Shown here: piece by piece, positions 21,185 to 32,262 of the stretch
Layout: each line of letters opens with the position of its first letter
How positions within the stretch are numbered: position 1 is the stretch's first letter
Assembly: GCA_963971305.1 (NCBI GenBank)
Contig: OZ020307.1
Location: 50,899,702-50,963,701, forward strand
Direction: 5' to 3'
DNA: 64,000 nucleotides
From: Arcuatula senhousia
Taxonomy: Eukaryota > Mollusca > Bivalvia > Mytilida > Mytilidae
Notes under the pieces: model-generated
The model's input: only the letters and a program-made list of their open reading frames with translations
The model's database searches: none
Told to the model about the DNA's origin: nothing
Made by a program: the position numbers and the translations under genes

Positions 21185-24100
21185 ATGGATCCAGCAGATG
21201 AACTGATGTCAACCACATCCAGAACACGGACACTGACACCAAAAGGGGAGGACCAGTACGTCCAGAGGAGAGACAAGCTCACACAAGACGTCGAGCTTCT
21301 TTGGTCTATGTGTAACGCCATGTTACAGGAAACCGACAACCCACCAGCGGAGGCTAGAAAATGCCTGGAACTTGAACTAAAGGTTGTTCAAGCCTACACA
21401 CGATACAACAGGCTGTGCGAGGAATACCTCGGATTCATAAAAAGCCAAAGGACAACACTGGCCAATCAAGACTTGGACGTCATAGCTCCTGTCATTGATG
21501 TCCGCCGACGGATGTATGAATCGGCCATAGCCAACCTACACGACGTGTTAGGCCAGACCAGCATGGCTAAATCCATTAAATCCAGACAGTCAAGGACAAA
21601 TAGCGAGACCAGTTCTCGTATTTCAAACACCTCAAGTCTGGCCAAAAGGACACGAGCCAAAGCCGAGGCCGCTAAGGCAGCAATAGCCTTTGCCGAGAAA
21701 CAGGCGCTTATGGCTAAACAAGAAGCAGAGCTCCAAGAAAGGGCAGTGCGGGAATCTTCCCGTGTTAAAGCTGAAATGGAGCAAGATGCTATTAGGCACA
21801 AAGCTGAAATAGAGCAAGAAGAAGCGGAAATTAACCGAAAAAGGGCTGAAATCAAAGCGGAAATGACTCTTCTGGAAACTCAACGACAAGCTGCCGAACT
21901 AGAGGCCGAAGCCCGAGTTCTAGAACAGGAGGATGACATGGAGCAGGAGGTAGACGACCCACTTCCGGTTCAGACCGAAGACCCGCTAAAACGGGTACAT
22001 GACTACGTCCAGCAACACAGTGTTCACAGCGAACAGGATAATCGGTTGCGAGACGTGGGTTACCACGTACCTTCTACACAACCGACCAACACATCTCGTT
22101 TTGCCCGTTCTGTACACTCGGAACTGGGCCCTTCTGGACACAACACTCAACAACAGCTAGATACGACTAAAGCCGTCACATTTAATCAGCAACCTTCATG
22201 TTACTCGCCGATTGGAGATTTTGGAATGCCGTCAGCTGCATCCACGCCGATGAACGAACATGGACATATAAACCCAGCCACCAAAACACCGACTTCCGGT
22301 TTATCTGGGCTCAACACCAATGCACCTGCCTTTACGCCCAATCAAGACTATCCTATGCATAGTTCAACAGATGTCAAGCAACCCACATCCGGTTTTACGG
22401 GTTCCGACCCGACAACTGCTATAACAAAATTTCTACTGAGAAAGGATCTGATATTTTCTCGGCTCAGCACTTTCAATGATAAGGCTGAGTCATATCACAT
22501 TTGGAAGTCCAGCTTCGACAGCGTGATGAAAGAGCTGGACGTCTCAGATTCAGAGCAGCTTGACCTACTCGTAAAATGGTTAGGTACAGAATCCTCAAAG
22601 CACGCGGTCAGTATCCGCGCATCGAACGCCGACAACCCAACAAGGGGTCTACAACGTCTCTGGCAAAGACTAGACGAACGATACGGCTGTCCGGAAATGA
22701 TAGAAGCTTCTCTAAAATCGAAGTTAGCCGATTTCCCAAGGCTCACAAACAAAGACAACATACGTCTCTACGAGCTATCAGACATCCTGTCGGAGATCGA
22801 ATATGTAAAGGAGAAACCACAGCTGAGAAATCTATTAGCTTACTTCGACTCCTCCTCAGGAATAAAACCCATTGTTTCTAAACTACCATTCGGTCTACAA
22901 GAACGATGGACAACTAGAGCAGTAAGATACAACGAGCAGCACTCAACCTCATTTCCTCCCTTTACGGAATTTTCCGCATTTATACGAGAGATCAGCAGGA
23001 TAAAAAACAACCCAGGGTTTATCTACGACTCGGAACCTACAACCTCCACTCAAAAAGGGAATTCGACAAGGTTCACATCTAAGCCCCAACCTCAAATTGG
23101 TGTTTACAAAACCGAAACATCTGGCATCAGTGAACTATCAGACAAGCTTGAGAAATGCATTTTGCATGGCACCAACCATTCGTTGAACGACTGCCGTGGA
23201 TTCCGTTCCAAGCCATTGGAGGAACGCAAAACCCTGCTCAAGGACAACAAAGTTTGTTTTAAGTGTTGCGAGTCAACAAAACATATAAGCCGGGATTGTC
23301 CCGTAAGTGTTTCATGTCAGCAGTGTGGAAGCAATAAACATAACACAGCTCTTCATTGGGATAAAAACCAGTCCATGTCACAACCCGCACTAAACGACGG
23401 CGGGGAGTCAGGTTACACCAACAGTGCTACTACCGTTAACACGGTCAATTCATCCTGCACGGAAATATGTAAAGAATATGGCGGGAAATCTTGTGCAAAA
23501 ATTCTACCAGTTAATGTATTTCACAAGGACCACCCAGGTCGCAAAAGGAAAATATACGCCATAATTGACGACCAGAGCAATAGGTCTTTAGCATCTCCGG
23601 AGTTCTTCAAGTATTTCAATGTACGGGAACCTCCCGAATCGTATACACTTTCAACTTGCTCTGGAAAGACCATAACATCCGGAAGACGAGGAAATGGTTT
23701 CGTTGTGACAACACTCAAAGGTAACGTCGCATTGGACCTACCAGATGTCATAGAATGTGACAACCTGCCTGGCAATAAGAACGAGATTCCGACACCGGAT
23801 GTCGCGTATCGACACTCTCACTTGCGAGATATAGCGAAACATCTTTCGCCGTTAGACAAAAATTGCAACGTCATGCTTCTTATTGGACGAGATTTACCAG
23901 AAGCACACCATGTGCTCGACCAACGCATTGGACCCTCGAGGGCTCCATACGCCCAACGACTCAAACTTGGCTGGGTCGTGGTAGGTGAGACCTGTTTAGA
24001 CCAGCGGCGAACACCCGCCGATGTTAACGTCAAAAGTACTCATGTGCTTTCTCCTGGCTACCCTACGGTAACAAAACCAAAACCGTGCCAAAGCAACTTT

Positions 24101-24478
24101 GGAATTCAGCAACAGTTCTTCCCGAAGAACACCAGTCGTGACAACAGACAAGACGTCTCTACCAGTAGGTCATACGATGGGAACTACGCCCCAACAAACT
24201 TAAATCCGACTGATCCAGGAACCAGTTTCTTTCAGTCTTCTGATATTCAAGACAGCAGTTTGCTTCAGGAACCCGGAATGGACAAAGTGATTCGACCCGT
24301 CATAAAAGTCGAAACAACTTACAACGCAGACCGCATACCAACTTGTGAGGAACAATTTTCCGACTCTTCGTCATGGTCAAAATTGACTCAATTCACTGCT
24401 GCTCTCAAAGCCACTGGTCACAAACGTAGGTACAAAGAAGCTATGTGCCACCAAGCTCATTTTCACCAGGAAATCTAA
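21185..24478 (+). CDS. Gag-protease polyprotein of BEL/Pao-type element
   Basis: 1097 residues from ATG 21185, 82 bp after the 5' LTR. Order: a helical N-terminal region; an Ala/Glu/Lys coiled coil at about residues 150-250; a linker; a DUF1759-type gag region (about 415-545, with FSRLSTFNDKAESYHIWKSS). Next come a zinc knuckle of the form C-x2-C-x5-H-x4-C (about 690-705, CFKCCESTKHISRDC) with a second CQQCGSNKH, and a DUF1758-type aspartic protease (about 780-930, catalytic-site-like IIDDQSNRSL). After the protease only short pol remnants remain. SSSWSKLTQFTAAL resembles the linker between RNase H and integrase in this group. The ORF then stops at 24478. The ORF is intact and GC-richer than its surroundings. 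Assignment rests on remembered domain patterns. Confidence 0.85.
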   Translation: MDPADELMSTTSRTRTLTPKGEDQYVQRRDKLTQDVELLWSMCNAMLQETDNPPAEARKCLELELKVVQAYTRYNRLCEEYLGFIKSQRTTLANQDLDVIAPVIDVRRRMYESAIANLHDVLGQTSMAKSIKSRQSRTNSETSSRISNTSSLAKRTRAKAEAAKAAIAFAEKQALMAKQEAELQERAVRESSRVKAEMEQDAIRHKAEIEQEEAEINRKRAEIKAEMTLLETQRQAAELEAEARVLEQEDDMEQEVDDPLPVQTEDPLKRVHDYVQQHSVHSEQDNRLRDVGYHVPSTQPTNTSRFARSVHSELGPSGHNTQQQLDTTKAVTFNQQPSCYSPIGDFGMPSAASTPMNEHGHINPATKTPTSGLSGLNTNAPAFTPNQDYPMHSSTDVKQPTSGFTGSDPTTAITKFLLRKDLIFSRLSTFNDKAESYHIWKSSFDSVMKELDVSDSEQLDLLVKWLGTESSKHAVSIRASNADNPTRGLQRLWQRLDERYGCPEMIEASLKSKLADFPRLTNKDNIRLYELSDILSEIEYVKEKPQLRNLLAYFDSSSGIKPIVSKLPFGLQERWTTRAVRYNEQHSTSFPPFTEFSAFIREISRIKNNPGFIYDSEPTTSTQKGNSTRFTSKPQPQIGVYKTETSGISELSDKLEKCILHGTNHSLNDCRGFRSKPLEERKTLLKDNKVCFKCCESTKHISRDCPVSVSCQQCGSNKHNTALHWDKNQSMSQPALNDGGESGYTNSATTVNTVNSSCTEICKEYGGKSCAKILPVNVFHKDHPGRKRKIYAIIDDQSNRSLASPEFFKYFNVREPPESYTLSTCSGKTITSGRRGNGFVVTTLKGNVALDLPDVIECDNLPGNKNEIPTPDVAYRHSHLRDIAKHLSPLDKNCNVMLLIGRDLPEAHHVLDQRIGPSRAPYAQRLKLGWVVVGETCLDQRRTPADVNVKSTHVLSPGYPTVTKPKPCQSNFGIQQQFFPKNTSRDNRQDVSTSRSYDGNYAPTNLNPTDPGTSFFQSSDIQDSSLLQEPGMDKVIRPVIKVETTYNADRIPTCEEQFSDSSSWSKLTQFTAALKATGHKRRYKEAMCHQAHFHQEI

Positions 24479-24889
24479 GTGCGTGTCATCATAAACGGGA
24501 ACCCCGCAACAAACACTCGACCGATAGTCGACATGATTCTACTTATGTGACTATCCACATCTAACCTTTTTTTTGTGTACAATAACTGTTTTCACCCGTC
24601 GGGGTCCATTGTAAGGAACACGTCGTTCCTTCCCACGCCGTGCGTGGCAACGTTGGAGCAACAGATCTTCTCTTCCCATTGGGCAACGCTGGAAGCCATA
24701 CAACGATGGATCTCTAGAACAACAGCCGTTGGATCGTTCTCCGAACTGTACATAATATTAAACTATTTTACTACTTTGGATTTATGTGATATTCATTTAT
24801 TTCTTCTTTGGATATTGGAATTCATTTCAATTCATCTGTGTTTTTAAAAGAAAGTTAGAGAAATATCCACGTGGATATTTGGCGGGGAG
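24479..24889 (+). other. Remnant of pol C-terminus and 3' untranslated part of the LTR element
   Basis: Directly after the TAA the same frame continues for 22 codons as VRVIINGNPATNTRPIVDMI, like the very end of BEL/Pao pol (DUF5641-like). The main ORF thus sits next to the last pol codons, as expected after a large internal deletion. The remaining 340 bp are non-coding and lead to the purine tract at 24881-24889. Confidence 0.6.
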
Positions 24890-25572
24890 TGTACTGTAAT
24901 TGCATTATGAATATTTATTCATGATTGGATTATTAATAATCGTTTTGTGTGCATTTCTACATCTTTTTTATTCTTATGGATCGGTTCCGTATTTCTACGT
25001 TTTTAGAACTCCCCCGGGATAGTTTCACATGTTTTATCTAATTCACTCTCCTTTCCGGCTGGATAACCAACGTGTCAACACACATGTGAGGATCCTCTCT
25101 CGCTTTGGAAGTCAAAACCTGCCAAACGTACAGTGTAAGACACTTTATTTTATTCTCGTTATCTTTCTGAGACATTCTATTAATGTGTTGTTTATATCAA
25201 AACAGTGAAACTTCGTATTTAAATAACTTTCGTTTTGACTTGGCTAATTTGTTGAATTTATATCCCGATCTAGGATTTCTTCACCGGAAGGTTTTTCAAT
25301 GTTAAATTTGAACTGTAATACTGAATTTCATTATAATTATTTATAATATCTAGTCTTTCAATTTCGATTTATCTGTATTTTTTAAGTGCTGTTTAATTTG
25401 ATTAACTTTGAATTGTATCTCTCTGATTGTACTTATGCTCGTTTCATTTGTGTTTCAGTTATTTACCTTGTTGATGTACTACGTGGTTAATAAAATGATA
25501 TTTCCCCGGATCTTGTCATTCAACTAGCCCCGTATTTACATCTGGTTAGCTACCTGCCGCACGGGCAGAATA
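24890..25572 (+). repeat. 3' LTR of the BEL/Pao-type element
   Basis: Same 683 bases as 20421-21103, preceded by the polypurine tract GGCGGGGAG. Confidence 0.9.
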
Positions 25573-25754
25573 AGCCTGAAATTTTAAATAAAGGAGGAAT
25601 CTCATTATTTGTGATAAAAAAAAGAGAATTTTAACCTTCTTTTAATAAGTGCTGAGTTCTTCATATACTTTCTATTACAGTCATCATTCTTGGAAGTCCA
25701 TTTTTTATGACAACAATTTTCTAATTAGATTAACAAGAATTTTACTAAATTGGC

Positions 25755-26180
25755 ATAATGTTGTCGGTTGTTAGTGGAACTTTTTGATCTTGGTTTTCTG
25801 CTTTTGGTGGTTTGTGGGACTTTTTGATCTTTGTCTTCTGTTTTAGGTAGTTTGTGGGACTATGATCTTGGTATTCTATTTTTGGTGGTTTGTGGGACTA
25901 TGATCTTGGTTTTCTGTTTTTGGTGGTTTGTGGGACTATGATCTTGGTTTTCTGTTTTTGGTGGTTTGTGGGACTTTTTTCTTGGTAATCTGTTTTGTGG
26001 TTTGTGGGACTTTGATCTTGGTATTCTATATTTGGTGGTTTGTGGGACTTTTTTCTTGGTATTCTGTTTTTGGTGGTTTGTGGGACTATGATCTTGGTAT
26101 TCTGTTTTGGGTTGTTTGTGGGACTTTGGCCTTAAGATTTTGGTATTTTTTGTGTGACTTTGAGCAAAGGTATGGACTGG
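25755..26180 (+). repeat. Tandem array, about 38-bp units with GTGGGACT
   Basis: About ten units of the form GTGGTTTGTGGGACT plus ATGATCTTGGTTTTCTG. The motif orientation matches 18540-20380, so it is part of the same left subterminal region now separated by the LTR element. The ORF across it only translates the repeat. Confidence 0.85.
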
Positions 26181-26577
26181 TTTTATGAGACATATAGGTC
26201 TTAGTATAGTTTTGTGGTACTTCAGTCTTTTGTTTTGATTTTGTTTTGTATTTTGTGTTACTTTGGCAAATTAAGGTCTTGTTTTATGGGTTTTTAGCAT
26301 TGTTTATGTTTTGTGTGACTTTTTTTCTTTTTATCAGTTTTATTATAAAGGAAAATGAAAAGGGACTTATAGATCTCAAAAATATTTTATTATCATTTCA
26401 GAGAGGGTTTTCAGTTCTAGTGAAGTTACAAACAGATTTAATGCCCTTGTTGGATGATTTATCGCAGATGCTGAAAATAGGTTCAAAGCTTCTATTATAG
26501 ACACAAAATGGCTGTTTCAAACACAAGGTGAGTATCTGTGAAATCGTGGTTAATGAGGTTTGTCAGTTACCTGCACA

Positions 26578-26790
26578 AGGAGGGTGGTTTCCTCTGTGTA
26601 CTTCGGTTTCCTCCCCATTAAAACTGACCGCCCTACATAACCCAGATGCATAGATAAAAGATGTTAAAAACTAACACTCGCACACTTTTGGTGGTTTACT
26701 TGGGTAGAAAAGGCTTCCTCCTCCATTAAAACTGACCGCCTCATATGACCCTGGCCATTGAAACAGCATTTAACACCAACAAACATAACC
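26578..26790 (+). repeat. Dispersed repeat fragment (GGTTTCCTCC / AAAACTGACCGCC)
   Basis: Two partial copies of GGTTTCCTCCCCATTAAAAC and TCCTCCTCCATTAAAACTG, a word I associate with a dispersed molluscan repeat. Further on, 27000-27380 looks like an old family A remnant ending CCAGGTGATCAATTCAGGC. Confidence 0.4.
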
Positions 26791-27559
26791 AAAAAAATTT
26801 GTCTTTTGATGCCAAAAAATCTGTTCTGAAACTGCACAGTACTAACCTTATCCAAAAAGGCTAAATAAATGCTTTAGGATAGCTCACTTTCCTTGATAAA
26901 AATATTGATATAAAATATAATTTTCTCACATACAAATCAATAATAATAAAAAAAAACAAAAAACGGTCAAAATCTGCTTTTCCTGGAATTGCTTTTAGGT
27001 CAACTCACTTAATGTTGGGGCCTTATTGGTGTCCCCGGCATCATTGGGAATCCATAGGATGTTGCACAAAATAACCATTTGGATTTTGATTAGCCAAAAA
27101 ATATAAGCACTTTTGCAAAAAATAGAACATTGGTCATCTTTTGAAAATATTTCAATTACCATAGTATTTAGCAAAAATTTGCCACATAAGGTTATGTTTT
27201 GCAGAATGATAAGACAGGTCTTTGTCAACAAAGGATCCGTTCAATGACCTAGCTATGTTGGTGTTAGGACCCCTTAAGTACTGTGGATTTTTAATTTGTA
27301 TTTGAGATTGCAACTTTGAAAATCTTCACAACAGATTAGATTAAAAGTGTACCAGGTGATCAATTCAGGCTTCATGGCACCTCTATTTTTAAAATACATC
27401 CAGTTTAGTAGTTAAGAATGATTTTTTTTTTCAAGGAATAACAGCAGCAAGAATTAGGACTCTTTAAAGCAAGTTTCAGCAAAAGTAGGACAAGAAAGCC
27501 CAGACCAGATTACAAGTGTATTGCTACGGAAGTATACTGCAACCCTCTCACAGGTTGGT

Positions 27560-28545
27560 CATTTTACTTTTTTTTTCTCTCAAATATATCTTTAAAAGCT
27601 ACATCAATGCAGTTTTATAGCGATCATTTATTACATTTATTATTTTCTTAGTCTATTATATATGAAGGTAATTACAAAATAACTGAACTGTCATGACAAA
27701 TCTCAATCATCCAGATAGACAATACAAAACAAGGAAAAACATACTGAATAAGTTGGAGATTGTAATGGTCTTGATTTGCTACAGGCATTTGAACAGAAAT
27801 GATGCGTTGAACCAGGTTTTATTATTTCCCTGTCATTACACTCAAAGGGTTCAGTATCAACACAAAGCAACAATGTTCTAAGACAAAGTCAGGATAAAAT
27901 TACCTTTTGTCTTGTCTGGATGAATGCCATTAAAAATTCGTTTGGCAAGGAAATTTTTGACAAAATTTGTACAGTGCATGTATTGGATATAAAGCGATAT
28001 AGAGCAAAATGCTTAAGGTCAGGATTCTGGCAAGTAAATTACAATTAACTGTCAGTGGGAGAGTTCAAGGTCATAGCTAGACCTTATATTATACAATTGT
28101 TGACTGATCGTGAGGGAAACAGTACATTTGTTTCCACGAGGTACATGTACTTACTATTTCACGAGGCGCGTATGTACTGTTTTCCGAATGACCAGTAAAC
28201 AATTGTTTTATTATACTGAATCGGTAAACAACTTAACTAAAGCCACGCCTACTGCTCAATCTTTACCTTGTATACAATTATACTCCAGCCATGCCTACTG
28301 CCAATCATACAAAAACCCAGCGAAAAAGTATTACGGTACTATTACCCTAGGGAAATAGTTTTTACTATAACCCTAGGGAAATACACATGTACATGTAGTA
28401 CTTTTACCAAATTCAAGATGTAATAGTTAAAATGTTTACCTGCATTTTATATAGAAAAAATCTACTGAGGTATAATAATTATATTTATTGCATTTATATG
28501 ACATTATGTTTTTTTTCATGTATTTTAATTAATTTTTTTTTTTAA
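27560..28545 (+). other. Interior of giant element without recognised features
   Basis: AT-rich sequence between two exon-like pieces; no repeat or convincing ORF seen. The short ORFs at 27693-27881 and 28110-28358 lack family resemblance or splice support. Confidence 0.5.
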
Positions 28546-29671
28546 AGGTGCTCAATATGAATGATACTGAAATCCAGTGGGCCTGTGACCCTTTAGGTCA
28601 CACCCAGGCTGTCCATTCAAATCATTACAGGCAAAGGTCAACATTTATCGAGAGGGTTAAAACTCATGTATCTTAAGGACATGAATTTGTCACCCAAAGT
28701 GAAAGAGAAAGGATTGGATGATAGTGAATTAAATGGTTAGTAATTTTGAGAGTTGTAAATGCACCAGTTGCTAGCTTAGTGATGTCAATGGACTTTTTCA
28801 GGAATTAGAAAACTCCAAATAACTTCTTTATAAATAAAAAAAAATCCCAAACATTTTAAGTCTTTTATTTTATTACAAATTCAATTTTCAGGAATTTTAT
28901 TACTTTTTTTCAATCATGGAATCAAATCATACATATATTTAAAACATATTTTAATCATGTTATATAAGTAAGAAAAAAAGATTGTTTAGATGATGTACGT
29001 AACAAAAAAAGTCAGCAAATCACCTGATGTATTTCTTAATTGATACTTTTTAGATTTGATATTAAAGAGCATTAAGGGCAGAGGGGATAATAAAGAAGTT
29101 AATGATAAGTATAGGATGTCATCCAGAAAATGAAGAAAGAAGGACCCTGACATTAAAAGCTAAGAAGACAATGGAGATAACAGTGATGAGGAAGAGGAAG
29201 ATGAGCATCCTGCTAAAATTAAAGATAAGAGTACAAGTAGATGTAGATGGTCGACTGGTGAAATTGATCAACTAAAGAAAAATTACTTCAAAGAACAATA
29301 AGGACTAGGACTTGCCCTTCTAAGACAGACCATACAAAAAAAAAAAAAAAAAATTCCCTACAGTTCATGTAACCTCAAACTGTTTTGTGTTTTATGTTTT
29401 ATGTTTTATATATATGTTCACTTTTGCGTAATTAAGCAATTTAGTGTATTTTCTAAAAATCGAAACTCATCTTTTTAAATGCAAAATCAATCAAGTGTGA
29501 TGAGCTATTCCCAATAAGCAAAATATGCCAAATTATGGGGGCCAATTTGTGTGCTTATCCTACTAAAGATTTTTGCAATTTTAAGAAAGCAGGGAAAGGT
29601 AATTAATTAATTGATTTTGTTGTGATAATCATTTTGACTAGATATAAGCTTGTATTTATGTAAATGGTTTT

Positions 29672-30955
29672 ATTGTCTCGCCTGCGACTTTAGTCGCTGA
29701 AGGCGAGACATAGGTATTACTTTCCGGCGCCGGCGACGGCAGACGGCAGACGGCGTAAACTTTTTTGTAAGACTTTTGTGGAAAATGAATTACAAGAAAA
29801 GTATAGTAGCTAGGTATCTGATATTTGGTATACAGACAGTACAGGTTATGGTCTACGCAACTGGCACCACGCCGTTTGACCCTGTCCCCAATTTCATGCT
29901 TCAGCGACTCTGTGAAAAAACCCCTATGTAAGACTTTTGTGGAAAATGAATTCCAAGAAAAGTATAAAAGCTAGGCATCTGATATTTGGTATACAGACAG
30001 TACAGGTTATGGTCTACGCAACTGGCACCATGCCATTTGACCTTGACCCCAATTTCATGGTTCACTGATTCTGTGAACTTAAATGTTTTTTTGGGCCAAA
30101 ATACCCCTTTGTAAGACTTTTGTGGAAAATGAATTAAGTGAAAACTATAATAGCTAGGCATCTCATAGCTGGTATACAGACACTTTGGGTTATGGTCTAT
30201 GCAACCGGTGCCATGACATTTGACCTTGGCCCCATTTTCATGGTTCACTGACTCTGTGAACTTAGATTACTTTGGGGGCAAAACAACTTCTTTGTAAGAC
30301 TTTTGTGGAAAATGAATTAAGTGAAAAGTATAATAGCTAGGCATCTGATATCTGGTATACAGTCACCTGGAGTTATGGTCTATGCAACTGAAACCATGTC
30401 CTGTGACCTTGACACAATTTACATGGTTCAGTGACTCTGTCGACTTAGATTTTTTGGAACAATTAAAACTTTTGTGGAAAATAAATTAAGTTAAAAGTAT
30501 AATAGCTAGGCATCTGATATTTGGTATACAGACATTCAGGGTTTGGTCTACACAACTGACACCATGTTGTGTGAACATGACCCCATTTTCATGGTTCAGT
30601 GACTTTGTGAACTTAGATGATTTTTGGGTGGAAAATGAGTTAAGTGAAAAGTATAATATTATAGCTATAGGCATCTGATATTTGGGAATTATGGTATACA
30701 CAACTGACGTCACCATGTAATGTGACTTTGACCCCATTTTCATGGTTGAATGACTTAGTTAATGTTGGTCTTTTTTCATTGTTTCTCAATAACTATGGTA
30801 TCTAGAACACACTTCAGACATTTTTGTGATGGTTAAACGGAATTCTGTCACCTGTCACATGGCCTTGACCTTAACTTTTCCAAAGGCCCGCTAGACCTTC
30901 AATGAGTTCTGTGATGGTGCCGACAGGTGAGACATACTTTAGTGTCAACTCTTGT
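29672..30955 (+). mobile_element. Family B element (copy 3)
   Basis: The cap GTCTCGCCTGCGACTTTAGT pairs with GTCGCTGAAGGCGAGAC. About six diverged 180-bp units follow, then the end GACAGGTGAGACATACTTTAG. More diverged than the nested copies in PALB2-like intron 4, so probably older. Confidence 0.8.
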
Positions 30956-31763
30956 GTTATAAAAGAAATTACTGAATTTTCTGGCGTGTCAGAAACTTAG
31001 ACTTCGTGGTTTACTGAATATACTCAATATTACTTGACAATGGCTAATCAAAAAGTTTCATTACTTGTATTTCAGATGCTTGAAAATCATGCTATTATTA
31101 GTAATAAAATACTGGTTTCTTCTTTAAGTTTCTTTTTAAATTTATTCATTCCACACTGTCAATGACTGTATGAGTAAAACAAGTAAAATAGGAAATGAAA
31201 AATATATCAGACAAGATAGTGCATGAGCTTTTGGAAGTCAAAACCCTGGAGTGGCCAGATTAACTATCAAAGAAACAATACCTATTACAAAATGAAGACA
31301 ATGTTGTTTTAAGTAATCTATGCTGCAGATTTATATACAAATTCAATGAATGCAATAATTGAAAAAGAAGGAATATGTAAAAGTGTAACTGTTAACAATT
31401 TCAACAAACTATAAAACTGTCACAATAAGAACCAACAATAGAATTTATGACACCATTTGCCAAAATTAAATTTGGTATTTGAAAGAAGTTTCTATGGTTA
31501 TCAAGTTTAAACATTTCTTTATTGTTTTTTCCTTTTTCCTAATTTAAATGAAGAAAATTGAATAATTATTTGCTCTGCTGGGTGGCCGCTGGCAAGTATA
31601 CAAGTAATGGAAATGTTATACAGAATACATTGATCTGAGTAATTCATAACGACTGCTACTGAGTACTGAGTTTTAAAATGGTATTTAAAAAAAATGAAGT
31701 GTACCAGACAACTGTTCCACTTATTTATTTATTTTGAACACTGTCATGACTGTATGCACCTCA
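30956..31763. other. Interior of giant element without recognised features
   Basis: AT-rich sequence between a B and a B2 insertion. No ORF, repeat or RNA gene is recognised. Confidence 0.5.
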
Positions 31764-32220
31764 TTTTTGTCTCGCTGGTGATGAATGTTGCAAAAGTTTA
31801 GACTAAGGGATGGTGATTCAAGTGAAAGTGGCGGCGTCCACAATAGTTAAAGTTTTTGCTTAAGTCTGTGTTATGTGACCAACTTATGGTACATCATTGA
31901 AATTTGGTATGCAGGTGCAATAGCATTAGTATAGATCAGTTTTTAAAGCATTTCATTTGTATGCTCCTGCAGTCACAGTCTACTGACTTTGAGATTTTAT
32001 ACTCAATTGGCTAAATGTTAATGTTTATCTGAGTCTGTTTTATGTGAACAAGTAATGGTACACCATTGATATTTGGTATACTGTTGCATTTGCATCAACA
32101 CAGATCAATTTCTTGAGTAATTGCCAGTACTGTTGTCACTTATAACATTTGCATTTTTATTAAACTTCATTTTATACTGTGTCCAGCTGCGACAGGCGAG
32201 ACATGTCTTTGTGTTAACAG
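31764..32220 (+). mobile_element. Family B2 element (copy 2, degraded)
   Basis: The start cap is altered (GTCTCGCTGGTGATGAATGT) and the end cap intact (CTGCGACAGGCGAGACATGT). About two units remain. Confidence 0.75.
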
Positions 32221-32262
32221 TGTATTTATTTCATATATAAAATCCATCATTGCAATAAAAAT

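Larger units (their letters stand above)
20421..25572 (+). mobile_element. BEL/Pao-type LTR retrotransposon lacking pol
   Basis: Two direct repeats of 683 bp (20421-21103 and 24890-25572) look identical over their whole length. They bracket one long ORF with gag, zinc knuckle and aspartic-protease-like parts. A purine tract GGCGGGGAG precedes the 3' LTR. Reverse transcriptase, RNase H and integrase are absent. No target-site duplication is visible: TCAAAA precedes and AGCCTG follows. Identical LTRs point to recent activity, so enzymes must have been supplied by a relative. Confidence 0.9.
26401..29304 (+). pseudogene. Decayed spliced gene in the giant element; tyrosine-recombinase-like C-terminal part
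   Basis: Exon-like pieces with splice sites: 26401-26529 (ENRFKASIIDTKWLFQTQG, one in-frame TGA upstream; donor AAG|GTGAGT); 27443-27553 (FKASFSKSRTRKPRPDYKC ... EVYCNPLTG, donor ACAG|GTTGGT); 28548-28735 (LNMNDTEIQWACDPLGHTQA then VHSNHYRQRSTFIER); and 29053-29304 (acidic DEEEEDEHP, then RWSTGEIDQLKKNYFKEQ). The third piece has the LGH...H..(F/H)YR pattern of the last tyrosine-recombinase box, with Tyr as presumed nucleophile. It resembles uncharacterised animal proteins with LGHDIRIHREFYR, as I remember them. Decay is clear: a one-base frameshift near 28660 and two in-frame stops in the last piece. The other pieces are not recognised. Confidence 0.5.

Noticed and set aside
21466..21889. Antisense ORFs within the gag coiled coil
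   Set aside because: Mirror of the Ala/Glu/Lys-rich gag codons.
25928..26188. Hydrophobic ORF that looks like a membrane protein
   Set aside because: It is a translation of the 38-bp tandem array.
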